DNA of 51,012 nt from Gallionellales bacterium RIFCSPLOWO2_02_FULL_59_110 (GTDB lineage Bacteria > Pseudomonadota > Gammaproteobacteria > Burkholderiales > Gallionellaceae): assembly GCA_001801215.1 (NCBI GenBank), contig MGXA01000027.1, positions 1 to 51,012 of the forward strand, in the 5' to 3' direction. Below the pieces are notes generated by a model. That model was not told the origin of the DNA. It did not search any database and saw only the letters and a list, made by a program, of their open reading frames with translations. The translations under genes were made by a program, and so were the position numbers. Positions 42,813 to 49,617 of the stretch are shown in pieces (positions within the stretch are counted from its first letter, which is position 1; each line of letters begins with the position of its first letter).

Positions 42813-44584
42813 AAAAAACACTGGCCGTGCAGCGCCCGGCCCATATCAGCCTGTTTGTTGTCGGGCTGATGTGGGTTTTTCCTTTTCTGCATTACCGCCA
42901 CCAACACCCGCTGACCACTTTCTACCAGGAATGGTGGAGCGCGCTGCTTGGCGTGCTGGCGCTCACCCTGCTGGCCTCGCGCGACTATTGGCGGCAGCCG
43001 CAAGTGCCGCGCATCGCGCAACTGCCCATCGCCTTGCTCGGCATCGTGCTGTTGCAATGGGGGCTGGGAAAAGTGGCTTATTCCGATCAGGCCTTGCTGT
43101 ATATCCTCTATCTGTTGTTCGCGGCATTGTTGATGCTGCTTGGCGCGCGGCTGCGCGAATGTTTCGGCATGGAAAAATTGGCAACGGTGCTGGCGATGTT
43201 CTTGCTGATTGGCGCGGAGCTCAGCGCGTTAATCGGGGTATTGCAGCATTACCGCTGGCCTACGCCGCTGGATTCCGTCATCGTGATGAAGGTTTCATCC
43301 AGCGTGTTCGGCAACCTTGCCCAGCCCAACCATTTCGCCAACTACATCGCGCTGGGCCTGGTTTCGCTCGGGTTGTTGCTCCAGCAACAACGGCTCAAGG
43401 CAGCTTATGTGGCAGTGCTGGCCGCGCCGCTGCTGTTCGTGATGACCCTGAGCGGCTCGCGCAGCTCCTGGCTGTATTTGCTGATGATGGCCGGCCTGGC
43501 CTGGTGGTGGGCGCGGCGCGATGCCGCGCAGCGGCCGCTGTTGCGCTACAGCATGCTGCTGGTTGCCGGGTTTGGCGCGATGCATCTGGCCGTGCAATTG
43601 CCGTTCCTGGCCGGCGCGGACGGCAGCATCGACACCATGCAGCGCCTGTTCGGCGACGATGCGAGCGGGGCGATCCGCCTGTACCTGTGGCGCGAGACAT
43701 GGCTGATGTTCATGCAATCGCCGTGGCTGGGCGCCGGCTTCGGGCAATTTGCCTGGCAGCATTTCCAGTTGCAGCCGGTATTGCATGGCGGCGTCACGGG
43801 TTTGTACAACAATGCGCACAACCTGGTTTTTCATCTGGCCGCCGAAGCGGGCATGGCCGGGTTGCTGGCGTTGTCCGGGTCGCTGGGCATCTGGTTTTAT
43901 GGCCTGAGGCGCGCGGCGCTCGATGCCGCGCACTGGTGGGGCCATGCCGCGCTGGGCGTGCTGGCTATCCACAGCCTGCTCGAATATCCGCTGTGGTACA
44001 CCTATTTTGTCGCGGTTGCGGCGGTCTTGCTGGGCGCGCTGGACGAAACGCGTTACCGGCTCGAACTGCGCAATGCGGGGCGCCTGCCCGTCGTGGCGAT
44101 CCTGCTGCTGGGGCTGATGGCGCTGGCGCAGCTGCGTGGCGGTTACCAGCAGCTGGAGCGGGCGCTGGCGACGCGCCCGGCTCAGGCGGGCGACAGCAGC
44201 GCCTTCGAGCGCATGCGGGACGGCCTGGTTGCGGTGCGCGGCGGGTCGCTGCTGTCGCCTTACGCCGAGCTGTTCATGAGTTCGCTGATCGAAGTAGGCG
44301 ATGGCCGCATCGCGGATAAACTGGAATTGAACTCGCGCGTGATACGCTTCGTGCCGACCGGCGCGGTGGCGTACCGCCAGGCTATGTTGCTGGCGCAGGC
44401 AGGGCGGCAGGAAGAGGCCAGAACCATGCTGGAGCAGGCCATCTGGTCGTACCCCGGAGAATTTTCCGGCGCGCATCGGCAGATCGCCGAATTGGCGGAA
44501 AAAGACCCCGAGCACTTTTCCTCTCTGCTAGAATTCGCCCTCCAAAAAGAACAGGAGTACAGGCGTGCAGTTCGTCACCGATAA
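42806..44584 (+). CDS. Wzy/PglL-type O-antigen ligase or O-oligosaccharyltransferase
   Basis: A 592-residue inner-membrane protein with about 11-12 membrane segments and the Wzy_C core near the middle (LSGSRSSWLYLLMMAGLAWW; GAGFGQFAWQHF; LYNNAHNLVFHLAAEAG with conserved His), then a ~150-residue soluble tail with TPR-like helices. Such proteins transfer lipid-linked glycans to pilin or lipid A core. With pilC and pilD in the window, pilin glycosylation (PglL/TfpW-like) is plausible. I use the TTG at 42806, overlapping the DUF2892 stop. Confidence 0.85.
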   Translation: MLKKTLAVQRPAHISLFVVGLMWVFPFLHYRHQHPLTTFYQEWWSALLGVLALTLLASRDYWRQPQVPRIAQLPIALLGIVLLQWGLGKVAYSDQALLYILYLLFAALLMLLGARLRECFGMEKLATVLAMFLLIGAELSALIGVLQHYRWPTPLDSVIVMKVSSSVFGNLAQPNHFANYIALGLVSLGLLLQQQRLKAAYVAVLAAPLLFVMTLSGSRSSWLYLLMMAGLAWWWARRDAAQRPLLRYSMLLVAGFGAMHLAVQLPFLAGADGSIDTMQRLFGDDASGAIRLYLWRETWLMFMQSPWLGAGFGQFAWQHFQLQPVLHGGVTGLYNNAHNLVFHLAAEAGMAGLLALSGSLGIWFYGLRRAALDAAHWWGHAALGVLAIHSLLEYPLWYTYFVAVAAVLLGALDETRYRLELRNAGRLPVVAILLLGLMALAQLRGGYQQLERALATRPAQAGDSSAFERMRDGLVAVRGGSLLSPYAELFMSSLIEVGDGRIADKLELNSRVIRFVPTGAVAYRQAMLLAQAGRQEEARTMLEQAIWSYPGEFSGAHRQIAELAEKDPEHFSSLLEFALQKEQEYRRAVRHR

Positions 44585-44978
44585 CATTCTTCCGATTTCC
44601 ATGGCGTTGTTCAGCGGCTTCATGCTGCTCTGGTCGATATTCGGCAACCGTATTCGCGGCATCAAGGAGGCGGATTGCCCCGCGGCCCTGCAACTCATCA
44701 ACCATAAAAGCGCGCTGGTGCTGGATGTGCGCGAAGAGGGAGAATACAAGCTCGGACATATCTTGAATTCCAGGCAGATACCGCTCGGCAAACTCAATGA
44801 GCGTATCGGCGAACTGGAAAAATACAAGGAGAATCCCATTGTGGTGGTGTGCCGTACCGGCAGCCGCTCCGCCGTAGCCTGTGCGGTGCTTGGCAAGCAC
44901 GGCTTTACCCAGGCCTATAACCTGGCGGGCGGAGTGACGGCCTGGCAGAAAACCAATTTGCCTTTGGAGAAATCGTAG
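44565..44978 (+). CDS. Membrane-anchored rhodanese-like sulfurtransferase
   Basis: A 137-residue protein with an N-terminal membrane segment (about 10-28) and a single rhodanese domain with active-site loop VVVCRTGSRSA. It carries persulfide sulfur on the Cys. A GTG start at 44565 follows CAGGAG and overlaps the ligase gene by 20 bases; its stop overlaps the grxC start by one base. This rhodanese-grxC-secB order is common in betaproteobacteria. Confidence 0.92.
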   Translation: MQFVTDNILPISMALFSGFMLLWSIFGNRIRGIKEADCPAALQLINHKSALVLDVREEGEYKLGHILNSRQIPLGKLNERIGELEKYKENPIVVVCRTGSRSAVACAVLGKHGFTQAYNLAGGVTAWQKTNLPLEKS

Positions 44979-45235
44979 TGGCGAATGTCATGATGTACTG
45001 CACCGCAGTCTGTCCCTACTGCGTGCGCGCCGAGCAATTACTGCAGCGCAAGGGTGTGCGGGAGATCGAAAAGATACGCGTCGATTTGCAGCCGGAATTA
45101 CGCGCGGCGATGATGGAAAAGACCGGGCGGCGCACCGTGCCGCAAATTTATATCGGCGATAAACATGTCGGCGGCTTCGACGATCTCGCATCGCTCGAAC
45201 GCGCCGGCGAACTGGATAAACTTTTAGCACCATAA
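44978..45235 (+). CDS. grxC: Glutaredoxin 3
   Basis: An 85-residue glutaredoxin with the redox motif C12-P-Y-C15, TVPQIYIGDKHVGGFDDL for glutathione binding, and an extra Cys at position 8. It reduces protein disulfides with glutathione. It starts with GTG overlapping the rhodanese stop. Confidence 0.95.
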   Translation: MANVMMYCTAVCPYCVRAEQLLQRKGVREIEKIRVDLQPELRAAMMEKTGRRTVPQIYIGDKHVGGFDDLASLERAGELDKLLAP

Positions 45236-45249
45236 CCTCGGAGAAAAAA

Positions 45250-45717
45250 ATGACTGAAGCTGTACAGGAAAATTCCCAACCCATGTTCAATATAGAAAAG
45301 CTCTATGTGAGAGATCTCTCGCTGGAGATCCCGCACGCGCCGCATATTTTTCTGGAGCGCGAAAACCCGCAAATCGAAGTTCAGTTGAACACCGAAACAG
45401 CGACGATTGAGGCGGATGTATACGAAGTGATGATCACCACCACGGTGACGGCCAAGGTCGGCGAGAAGGTAATGTTTCTGATCGAAGCCAAGCAGGCCGG
45501 CATCTTCCGCCTGAGCAATCTGCCCAAAGAAGATATGGAGTCGGTGCTGGCGGTGATGTGCCCGAGCATCCTGTTCCCGTATTTGCGCGAAGTCGTTTCC
45601 AATGTCGCGGTGCGCGCCGGCTTTTCGCCGGTAATGCTGAATCCGGTCAACTTCGAAATGCTCTATCAGCAGCACAAGCAGGAGCAGGCGCAGGCTGCTG
45701 CGGCTACCACCCACTGA
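45250..45717 (+). CDS. secB: Protein-export chaperone SecB
   Basis: A 155-residue tetrameric chaperone that keeps preproteins unfolded for SecA. Family segments are FNIEKLYVRDLSLEIPHAP, LIEAKQAGIFRLSN, and MCPSILFPYLREVVSN. GGAGAAA precedes the ATG. Its stop overlaps the next start (TGATG). Confidence 0.97.
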   Translation: MTEAVQENSQPMFNIEKLYVRDLSLEIPHAPHIFLERENPQIEVQLNTETATIEADVYEVMITTTVTAKVGEKVMFLIEAKQAGIFRLSNLPKEDMESVLAVMCPSILFPYLREVVSNVAVRAGFSPVMLNPVNFEMLYQQHKQEQAQAAAATTH

Positions 45718-46169
45718 TGAAACTGTCCGATCCGCTACGTTCGATTGTGCTGGCCGCGCTGCTATATGGCGCGGGCGCGGCGCACGCGGCAGATTTCGTA
45801 TCGGTCGGTGAGAACAGCGCGATTCTTTATGACGCGCCCTCGGTCAAGGCGAAAAAACTGTTCGTGGTGAACCGCTACATGCCATTCGAGCAGATTGTCG
45901 TGCTGAATACATGGGTCAAGGTGCGTGACCGTTCCGGCGGGTTGTACTGGATCGAAAAAAGCGCATTGAGCGACAAGCGCTATGTGTTTGCGCTGGCGCC
46001 GGTGCTGGATGTGCGCGCCGAACCCGACCAGGCAGCGCCACTCCTGTTTCAGGTGCGCCAGCAAGTGGCGCTCGAGTATCTCGAATCGACCGGAACCGGA
46101 TGGATCAAGGTGCGCCATCAGGGTACGGATGGCGGCTATGTGAGCAGCGCCGATGTATGGGGCGATTGA
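45717..46169 (+). CDS. Exported SH3-domain protein
   Basis: A 150-residue protein with a signal peptide (about 1-24, ending AHAA) and two bacterial SH3-like repeats (about 30-85 and 95-148; ILYDAPSVKAKKLFVVNRYM and VLDVRAEPDQAAPLLFQV, the latter with WIKVRHQGTDGGYVSSADV). Such domains bind peptidoglycan or proteins in the envelope. It overlaps secB by one base and precedes gpsA, a conserved order. The specific role is unknown. Confidence 0.85.
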   Translation: MKLSDPLRSIVLAALLYGAGAAHAADFVSVGENSAILYDAPSVKAKKLFVVNRYMPFEQIVVLNTWVKVRDRSGGLYWIEKSALSDKRYVFALAPVLDVRAEPDQAAPLLFQVRQQVALEYLESTGTGWIKVRHQGTDGGYVSSADVWGD

Positions 46170-46183
46170 TCGTCAAATTTCAC

Positions 46184-46257
46184 CGTAGGGGCGCGATTCA
46201 TCGCGCCCTTGTTTGATGCTTCAATTAGATCAGGGCGAGATAAATTGCGCCCCTACG
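46184..46257. repeat. Inverted repeat directly upstream of gpsA
   Basis: Arms at 46184-46208 and 46233-46257 begin CGTAGGGGCGC and pair over 25 bases with about five mismatches. The right arm ends two bases before the gpsA ATG, so the transcript could fold over the start and no Shine-Dalgarno sequence is visible. It resembles a dispersed genomic repeat. Confidence 0.7.
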
Positions 46258-46259
46258 AT

Positions 46260-47438
46260 ATGAACATTACCGTTATCGGCGCGGGAGCATGGGGAACCGC
46301 GCTTGCCATCAGCCTGTCCGCCCATCACCGCGTCACGCTGTGGTCGATCGATGCCGCCCAGGTCGAGGCGATGCGCGCCGCGCGCTGCAACCAGAGCTTT
46401 CTTCCGGATATCCCGTTGCCGGAAAACCTCGATCTGAGCGCAGATCTTCCCGCCGCCATGGAAGGCGCGGAATTGGTGATCGTCGCCGTTCCCGTCGCCG
46501 CGTTGCGTTCCGTGCTGAAAGAAATAGCCCGGTTGCCAGGACGCCGTCCCCTCCCTAACTCTCCCCCGATACCCTCTCCTCAATCCTCTGATGGAACAAC
46601 TAGCCATTCGGCTAGCCCATCAAAAAACGGTGGGCAAGCCGCTGGTTATCCCGCAAGCGGGCGAGGAGGCGAACGAGAAAAACAATTGTCGATTTCTGCG
46701 GGAGAAACGACAAACGAGAAGGGCATTGTAAAATTTCCGGGCGTGATCTGGGTGTGCAAGGGTTTTGAGGCGGAGACGACGCTGCTGCCGCACCAGGTAG
46801 CCGCCGAGGTGCTGCCGGAGGAGTTCCCGCGAGGCGTGTTGTCCGGCCCCAGTTTCGCGCAGGAAGTTGCACGCGGCCTTCCTGCCGCGTTGACGCTCGC
46901 TTCCCAGGATCATGAATTCGCGCAACGCGCCGCGCAGGCACTGCATCATGCGCGCCTGCGCATCTACGCCAGCAGTGACGTGATCGGTGTGGAAGTCGGC
47001 GGAGCGGTCAAAAATGTCATGGCAATTGCCGCCGGTATTTGCGACGGGCTGGGGCTTGGGTATAACGCGCGCGCCGCCCTGCTGACGCGCGGCCTAGCCG
47101 AGATTGCACGGCTAGGCCTGAAGCTCGGCGGGCGGCCCGAAACACTGAGCGGATTATCCGGCGCGGGCGACCTGATCCTGACCTGCACCGGCGACCTGTC
47201 GCGCAACCGCCAGGTCGGCATGTTGCTGGTGCAGCAGTACGACCTGCCAGAAATACTGCGCCGCCTCGGACATGTCGCCGAAGGCGTCTATACAGTGCGC
47301 GAAGTGCATCGTCTGGCGCAACGCCTCGGCGTGGCGATGCCGATCTCCGAGGCGGTGTACCGCGTGCTGTATGAGCAGTTGCCGGCAGCGGACGCGGTGG
47401 AGGCATTGCTGAACCGTGTGCCGAATATGGAATTCTGA
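46260..47438 (+). CDS. gpsA: Glycerol-3-phosphate dehydrogenase GpsA with an internal insertion
   Basis: A 392-residue NAD(P)-dependent enzyme that makes sn-glycerol 3-phosphate for phospholipids. It has ITVIGAGAWGTALAISLS at the N-terminus, VWVCKGFE-like IWVCKGFEAE, GVLSGPSFAQEVARGLPAA, the catalytic KNVMAIAAG, and GLSGAGDLILTCT. Normal GpsA is about 330 residues. Here roughly residues 93-158 form a Ser/Pro/Gly-rich stretch between LKEIARLPG and FPGVIWVC, where a handful of residues is expected. The frame is kept. The insert (about 46536-46733) looks like repeat DNA that happens to be open. The start is ATG 46260. Confidence 0.93.
   Translation: MNITVIGAGAWGTALAISLSAHHRVTLWSIDAAQVEAMRAARCNQSFLPDIPLPENLDLSADLPAAMEGAELVIVAVPVAALRSVLKEIARLPGRRPLPNSPPIPSPQSSDGTTSHSASPSKNGGQAAGYPASGRGGEREKQLSISAGETTNEKGIVKFPGVIWVCKGFEAETTLLPHQVAAEVLPEEFPRGVLSGPSFAQEVARGLPAALTLASQDHEFAQRAAQALHHARLRIYASSDVIGVEVGGAVKNVMAIAAGICDGLGLGYNARAALLTRGLAEIARLGLKLGGRPETLSGLSGAGDLILTCTGDLSRNRQVGMLLVQQYDLPEILRRLGHVAEGVYTVREVHRLAQRLGVAMPISEAVYRVLYEQLPAADAVEALLNRVPNMEF
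46536..46733 (+). repeat. In-frame insertion within gpsA
   Basis: About 180-200 bp of low-complexity sequence inside the gpsA reading frame, beginning with CT-rich DNA and containing the small palindrome CTAGCCATTCGGCTAG near 46600. It encodes mainly Ser, Pro, Gly, Asn and Thr and sits at the loop before IWVCKGFE. Boundaries are estimated from where similarity to ordinary GpsA stops and resumes. Confidence 0.6.
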
Positions 47439-47488
47439 AAGAGAAGGGGGAAGGGAGAGGAGAAGGGTAAAAGCGTTGAACCGCTTTA

Positions 47489-47932
47489 CTACCCAGTTCG
47501 GTGACAGAATGCCGCAGCGGCCAGCCTCCCGGCGGAGTCGTAGGCATAGTCGTAGACGCTGGTCTGGCCGTTCAATGTGACGGTTTTTTTGGTCAGGTTG
47601 CCGGCGTTGTCGCGCTGGTACTGCTCGTCGAACAGCACGGTCGCGCCCTGGCTGGCGGTGAAGCCGGATACCCGGCCAAAGCTGTCGTAGCTCTGGCTGG
47701 TGGCGATCTGGCCGAGCGCGGTGCCGGTGACCAGGCCGTTGCCGGGATCGCGCGTCAGCGTCATATTTCCCGCGCCGGTCAGCAGGCCGTCGGCATCGTA
47801 GGCGTAGGCGATGCTGCTGCCGTTCACCCCGATCTGGCTCGCGCGGAAGAAATTGTCATAGGCGGTGGTGAGGGCGCCGGGGACGGGGCCGGTGACAGAT
47901 TGCAGGTCAGCTAATCTGAGCGGGGCGCACAT
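47489..47932 (-). pseudogene. Rhs/YD-repeat protein remnant
   Basis: A 147-codon fragment with YD repeats: YDADGLLTGAGNMTLTRD, YDSFGRVSGF, RDNAGNLTKKT, YDYAYDSAGRLAAA. Full Rhs proteins exceed 1000 residues and carry a toxin tail; here both the N-terminal bulk and the C-terminal core are missing. It ends with FCHRTG, which breaks the repeat. It is probably a relic left by recombination and lies beside a direct-repeat-bounded toxin-antitoxin module. Confidence 0.75.
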
Positions 47933-47965
47933 GGGAGCGGGTTAATTGTTGAAATCAGCCTCGTG

Positions 47966-47996
47966 GAAAACAATGCGAACACGAGCCCTTTAATCC
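47966..47996 (+). repeat. Left 31-bp direct repeat bounding the toxin-antitoxin module
   Basis: Begins GAAAACAATGCG and ends CCCTTTAATCC. It matches 49185-49215 in 29 of 31 positions, in the same orientation. The XRE-brnT-brnA genes and their terminator lie between the two copies. Confidence 0.85.
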
Positions 47997-48029
47997 GCGA
48001 TCATCCGTGGGTATCGCCTTGCTACGCTT

Positions 48030-48064
48030 ACTACGTTTCGTAGTATACTCAACTGCGTTTCGTA
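48030..48064 (+). promoter_or_regulatory. Promoter/operator of the XRE-BrnTA operon
   Basis: ACTACG-TTT-CGTAGT forms a palindrome at 48030-48044. CGTTTCGTA occurs twice (48034-48042 and 48056-48064), 22 bp or two helical turns apart. A TATACT -10-like box (48044-48049) lies between them. This arrangement fits autorepression by the XRE protein, the BrnA antitoxin or both. Confidence 0.6.
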
Positions 48065-48081
48065 AATCATGGGTTATCTTT

Positions 48082-48480
48082 ATGGCTGTTATCTTGCACA
48101 AGCAATCAACAGCCGCCCTGGCCATCAGCGCCGAAGAGCGTGATTTTTTTGTAGCGTTGGGTGAGCGCATCGCTGCACTGCGCAAAGCACACAACATCAC
48201 CCAGACACAGTTGGCCGAGGCGCTGGGCGTGTCGCAACAAACTGTTCAGGCTTACGAGATGGGGCGGCGGCGCATTCCGGTGTCGGCCATGCCAATCGTG
48301 GCGCGCACGCTTGCCGCACCTTTGGAAGAGTTGTTTGGAGGGGCCAGCCGCACCGCTCAAAAGCGTGGCCCCGCTGCCCGCCTCCAGCAGCAAATAGAGG
48401 CCGTCAGCCAACAGCCCAAGATGCAGCAGCGCTTTGTCAGCCAAATGCTCAATACCGTGCTGGCTCAGGCGCAACGCTAA
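48082..48480 (+). CDS. XRE-family HTH regulator
   Basis: A 132-residue protein with a clear helix-turn-helix (about 30-90): LGERIAALRKAHNITQTQLA, EALGVSQQTVQAYEMGRRRI, then ISQ/leucine-rich tail helices (RLQQQIEAVSQQPKMQQRF). The ATG at 48082 is preferred; the longer frame to 48007 would run through the operator. It is 11 bp from brnT, so it may be a third member of the toxin-antitoxin operon acting as repressor. Confidence 0.85.
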   Translation: MAVILHKQSTAALAISAEERDFFVALGERIAALRKAHNITQTQLAEALGVSQQTVQAYEMGRRRIPVSAMPIVARTLAAPLEELFGGASRTAQKRGPAARLQQQIEAVSQQPKMQQRFVSQMLNTVLAQAQR

Positions 48481-48491
48481 AAACAGACGCC

Positions 48492-48800
48492 GTGGCCGAC
48501 ACTGTTTACGATTTTCAGTGGGATGCCGTCAAGGCGGCGGCCAATGCAGACAAGCATGGCGTGACGTTCGAGCAGGCCGCGACGGTATTTCTGGACCCTC
48601 TGGCACTGACGGTTTTCGATGAGACCCACAGCCAGGATGAAGAACGGTGGTGGTTGCTGGGGCATGATGCCAGCGGAACATTGTTGCTGGTGGCGCATAC
48701 CCATCAGGCCACCGGCCCCGCCAGCGCCAGCGTCCGCTTGATTTCAGCACGTCCGGCAACCAAGCGCGAACGGCAATTTTATGAGAACGAACCACGATAG
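48492..48800 (+). CDS. brnT: BrnT-type toxin (DUF497)
   Basis: A 102-residue BrnT-like ribonuclease toxin: DFQWDAVKAAANADKHGVTF, then EERWWLLGHDASGTLLLVAH, and VRLISARPATKRERQFYE. The W-D-xxK-xxxNxxKHGV opening and the ISAR-x-A-xxxE-xxxY end are the family signature. It cleaves RNA to halt growth when free of antitoxin. GTG start at 48492. It lies just upstream of its presumed antitoxin. Confidence 0.92.
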   Translation: MADTVYDFQWDAVKAAANADKHGVTFEQAATVFLDPLALTVFDETHSQDEERWWLLGHDASGTLLLVAHTHQATGPASASVRLISARPATKRERQFYENEPR

Positions 48801-48808
48801 GTGCAAAC

Positions 48809-49048
48809 ATGAACGTGAACGCGACCACAACGCATGACGATGACGATATGCCCGCCGAAGTAAATTTTGCGGGTGCTACGCGCGGCAAATTCTACCGCCC
48901 CAATCTGCGGCTCAACCTGCCGGTTTATCTGGATGCCGAGGTGCAGGATTATCTGAACGCCATCGCCGCTAAAAAAGGCATGCCGCTTTCGCAGCTCGCC
49001 AATGATCTGCTCAAAAGAGAAATCGGAATTATCGAGGCAGTGAAGTAG
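48809..49048 (+). CDS. brnA: BrnA/CopG-type antitoxin
   Basis: A 79-residue protein with an acidic N-terminal stretch (THDDDDMPAEVNF) and a ribbon-helix-helix-like C-terminus (GKFYRPNLRLNLPVYLDAEV, LANDLLKREIGII). It starts 8 bases after brnT and should bind and neutralise BrnT and bind the operator. A strong terminator follows. Confidence 0.85.
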   Translation: MNVNATTTHDDDDMPAEVNFAGATRGKFYRPNLRLNLPVYLDAEVQDYLNAIAAKKGMPLSQLANDLLKREIGIIEAVK

Positions 49049-49066
49049 CAGGACAGGCGGCTAAAA

Positions 49067-49116
49067 AAGAAGCCACTCGCATCCGGTTTATCGGATGGAG
49101 TGGCTTCTTATTTTTT
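49067..49116 (+). terminator. Strong intrinsic terminator after brnA
   Basis: AAGAAGCCACTC (49067-49078) pairs perfectly with GAGTGGCTTCTT (49098-49109), with an inner ATCC/GGAT stem, followed by ATTTTTT. Confidence 0.93.
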
Positions 49117-49147
49117 GAAGAAGAAAGATAAATCGGAACCAACATCC

Positions 49148-49174
49148 GGCGCAATGCCCGTTGGTTATTGCGCC
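49148..49174. repeat. Palindromic repeat (GGCGCAAT / ATTGCGCC)
   Basis: Eight-base perfect arms 11 bases apart. This form of REP-like repeat is dispersed in many betaproteobacterial genomes. It lies next to the right direct repeat. Confidence 0.65.
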
Positions 49175-49184
49175 TACGCGGGTT

Positions 49185-49215
49185 GAAAACAATGCGTACA
49201 CGACCCCTTTAATCC
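49185..49215 (+). repeat. Right 31-bp direct repeat bounding the toxin-antitoxin module
   Basis: Same orientation as 47966-47996, with two mismatches (positions 13 and 20 of the repeat). The two copies are 1219 bp apart. Confidence 0.85.
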
Positions 49216-49261
49216 CATCGCCGTTTAACCCAAATAATCCATTGGCAAATTCAACCCGCCT

Positions 49262-49347
49262 CCCCCTTTGTAAAAGGGGGATTGAGGGGGATTTTTGTAT
49301 CCGTGCGACATCCAAATCCCCCCTCACCCCCCTTTTTCAAAGGGGGG
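49262..49347. repeat. Imperfect palindrome with CCCCCTTT/AAAGGGGG arms
   Basis: Left arm 49262-49297 and right arm about 49314-49347 pair over more than 30 bases, each arm itself containing a CCCCCTTT-AAAGGGGG hairpin. No coding sense; a dispersed genomic repeat. Confidence 0.8.
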
Positions 49348-49364
49348 AATACCAATTAGTGTTC

Positions 49365-49432
49365 GTAGGATGCGGTGAGGCACGAACCGCATCAATCGCG
49401 AACGATGCGGTTCCTTCGTTACCGCATCCTAC
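49365..49432. repeat. Two-tier cruciform repeat
   Basis: The outer arms GTAGGATGCGGT (49365-49376) and ACCGCATCCTAC (49421-49432) are perfect complements. The inner arms GAACCGCATC (49384-49393) and GATGCGGTTC (49404-49413) are also perfect and reuse the same GATGCGGT word. Confidence 0.85.
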
Positions 49433-49477
49433 CGGGCTGTGCGGGGGGTGTCGGGTAACCGGCGTTCCTACCGCGAC

Positions 49478-49544
49478 CAGACCACGGTTTCCAGTGAAAA
49501 TCACAGCAATTCTCCCTGTTTGAAAACCGGAAAACCGTGGTCTG
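49478..49544. repeat. Inverted repeat adjoining the insertion sequence
   Basis: CAGACCACGGTTTCC at the left faces GGAAAACCGTGGTCTG at the right. On the minus strand the right part reads TGGGGACAGACCACGGTTTT, like sequences often seen near REP-associated transposase genes. The insertion sequence starts six bases after it, so it may be the target or a relic. Confidence 0.6.
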
Positions 49545-49549
49545 TCCCC

Positions 49550-49568
49550 AATGCTGTTCACTTAACAA
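49550..49568 (+). repeat. Left terminal inverted repeat of the IS4-family element
   Basis: AATGCTGTTCACTTAACAA; identical as inverted complement to 50994-51012. Confidence 0.93.
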
Positions 49569-49617
49569 AATTTCCGCTACACTCCTCCGGTGCGTAAAAC
49601 ATATCGGGGGGTGATGC

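Noticed and set aside
49148-49432. CRISPR array
   Set aside because: The palindromes are all different and irregularly spaced.
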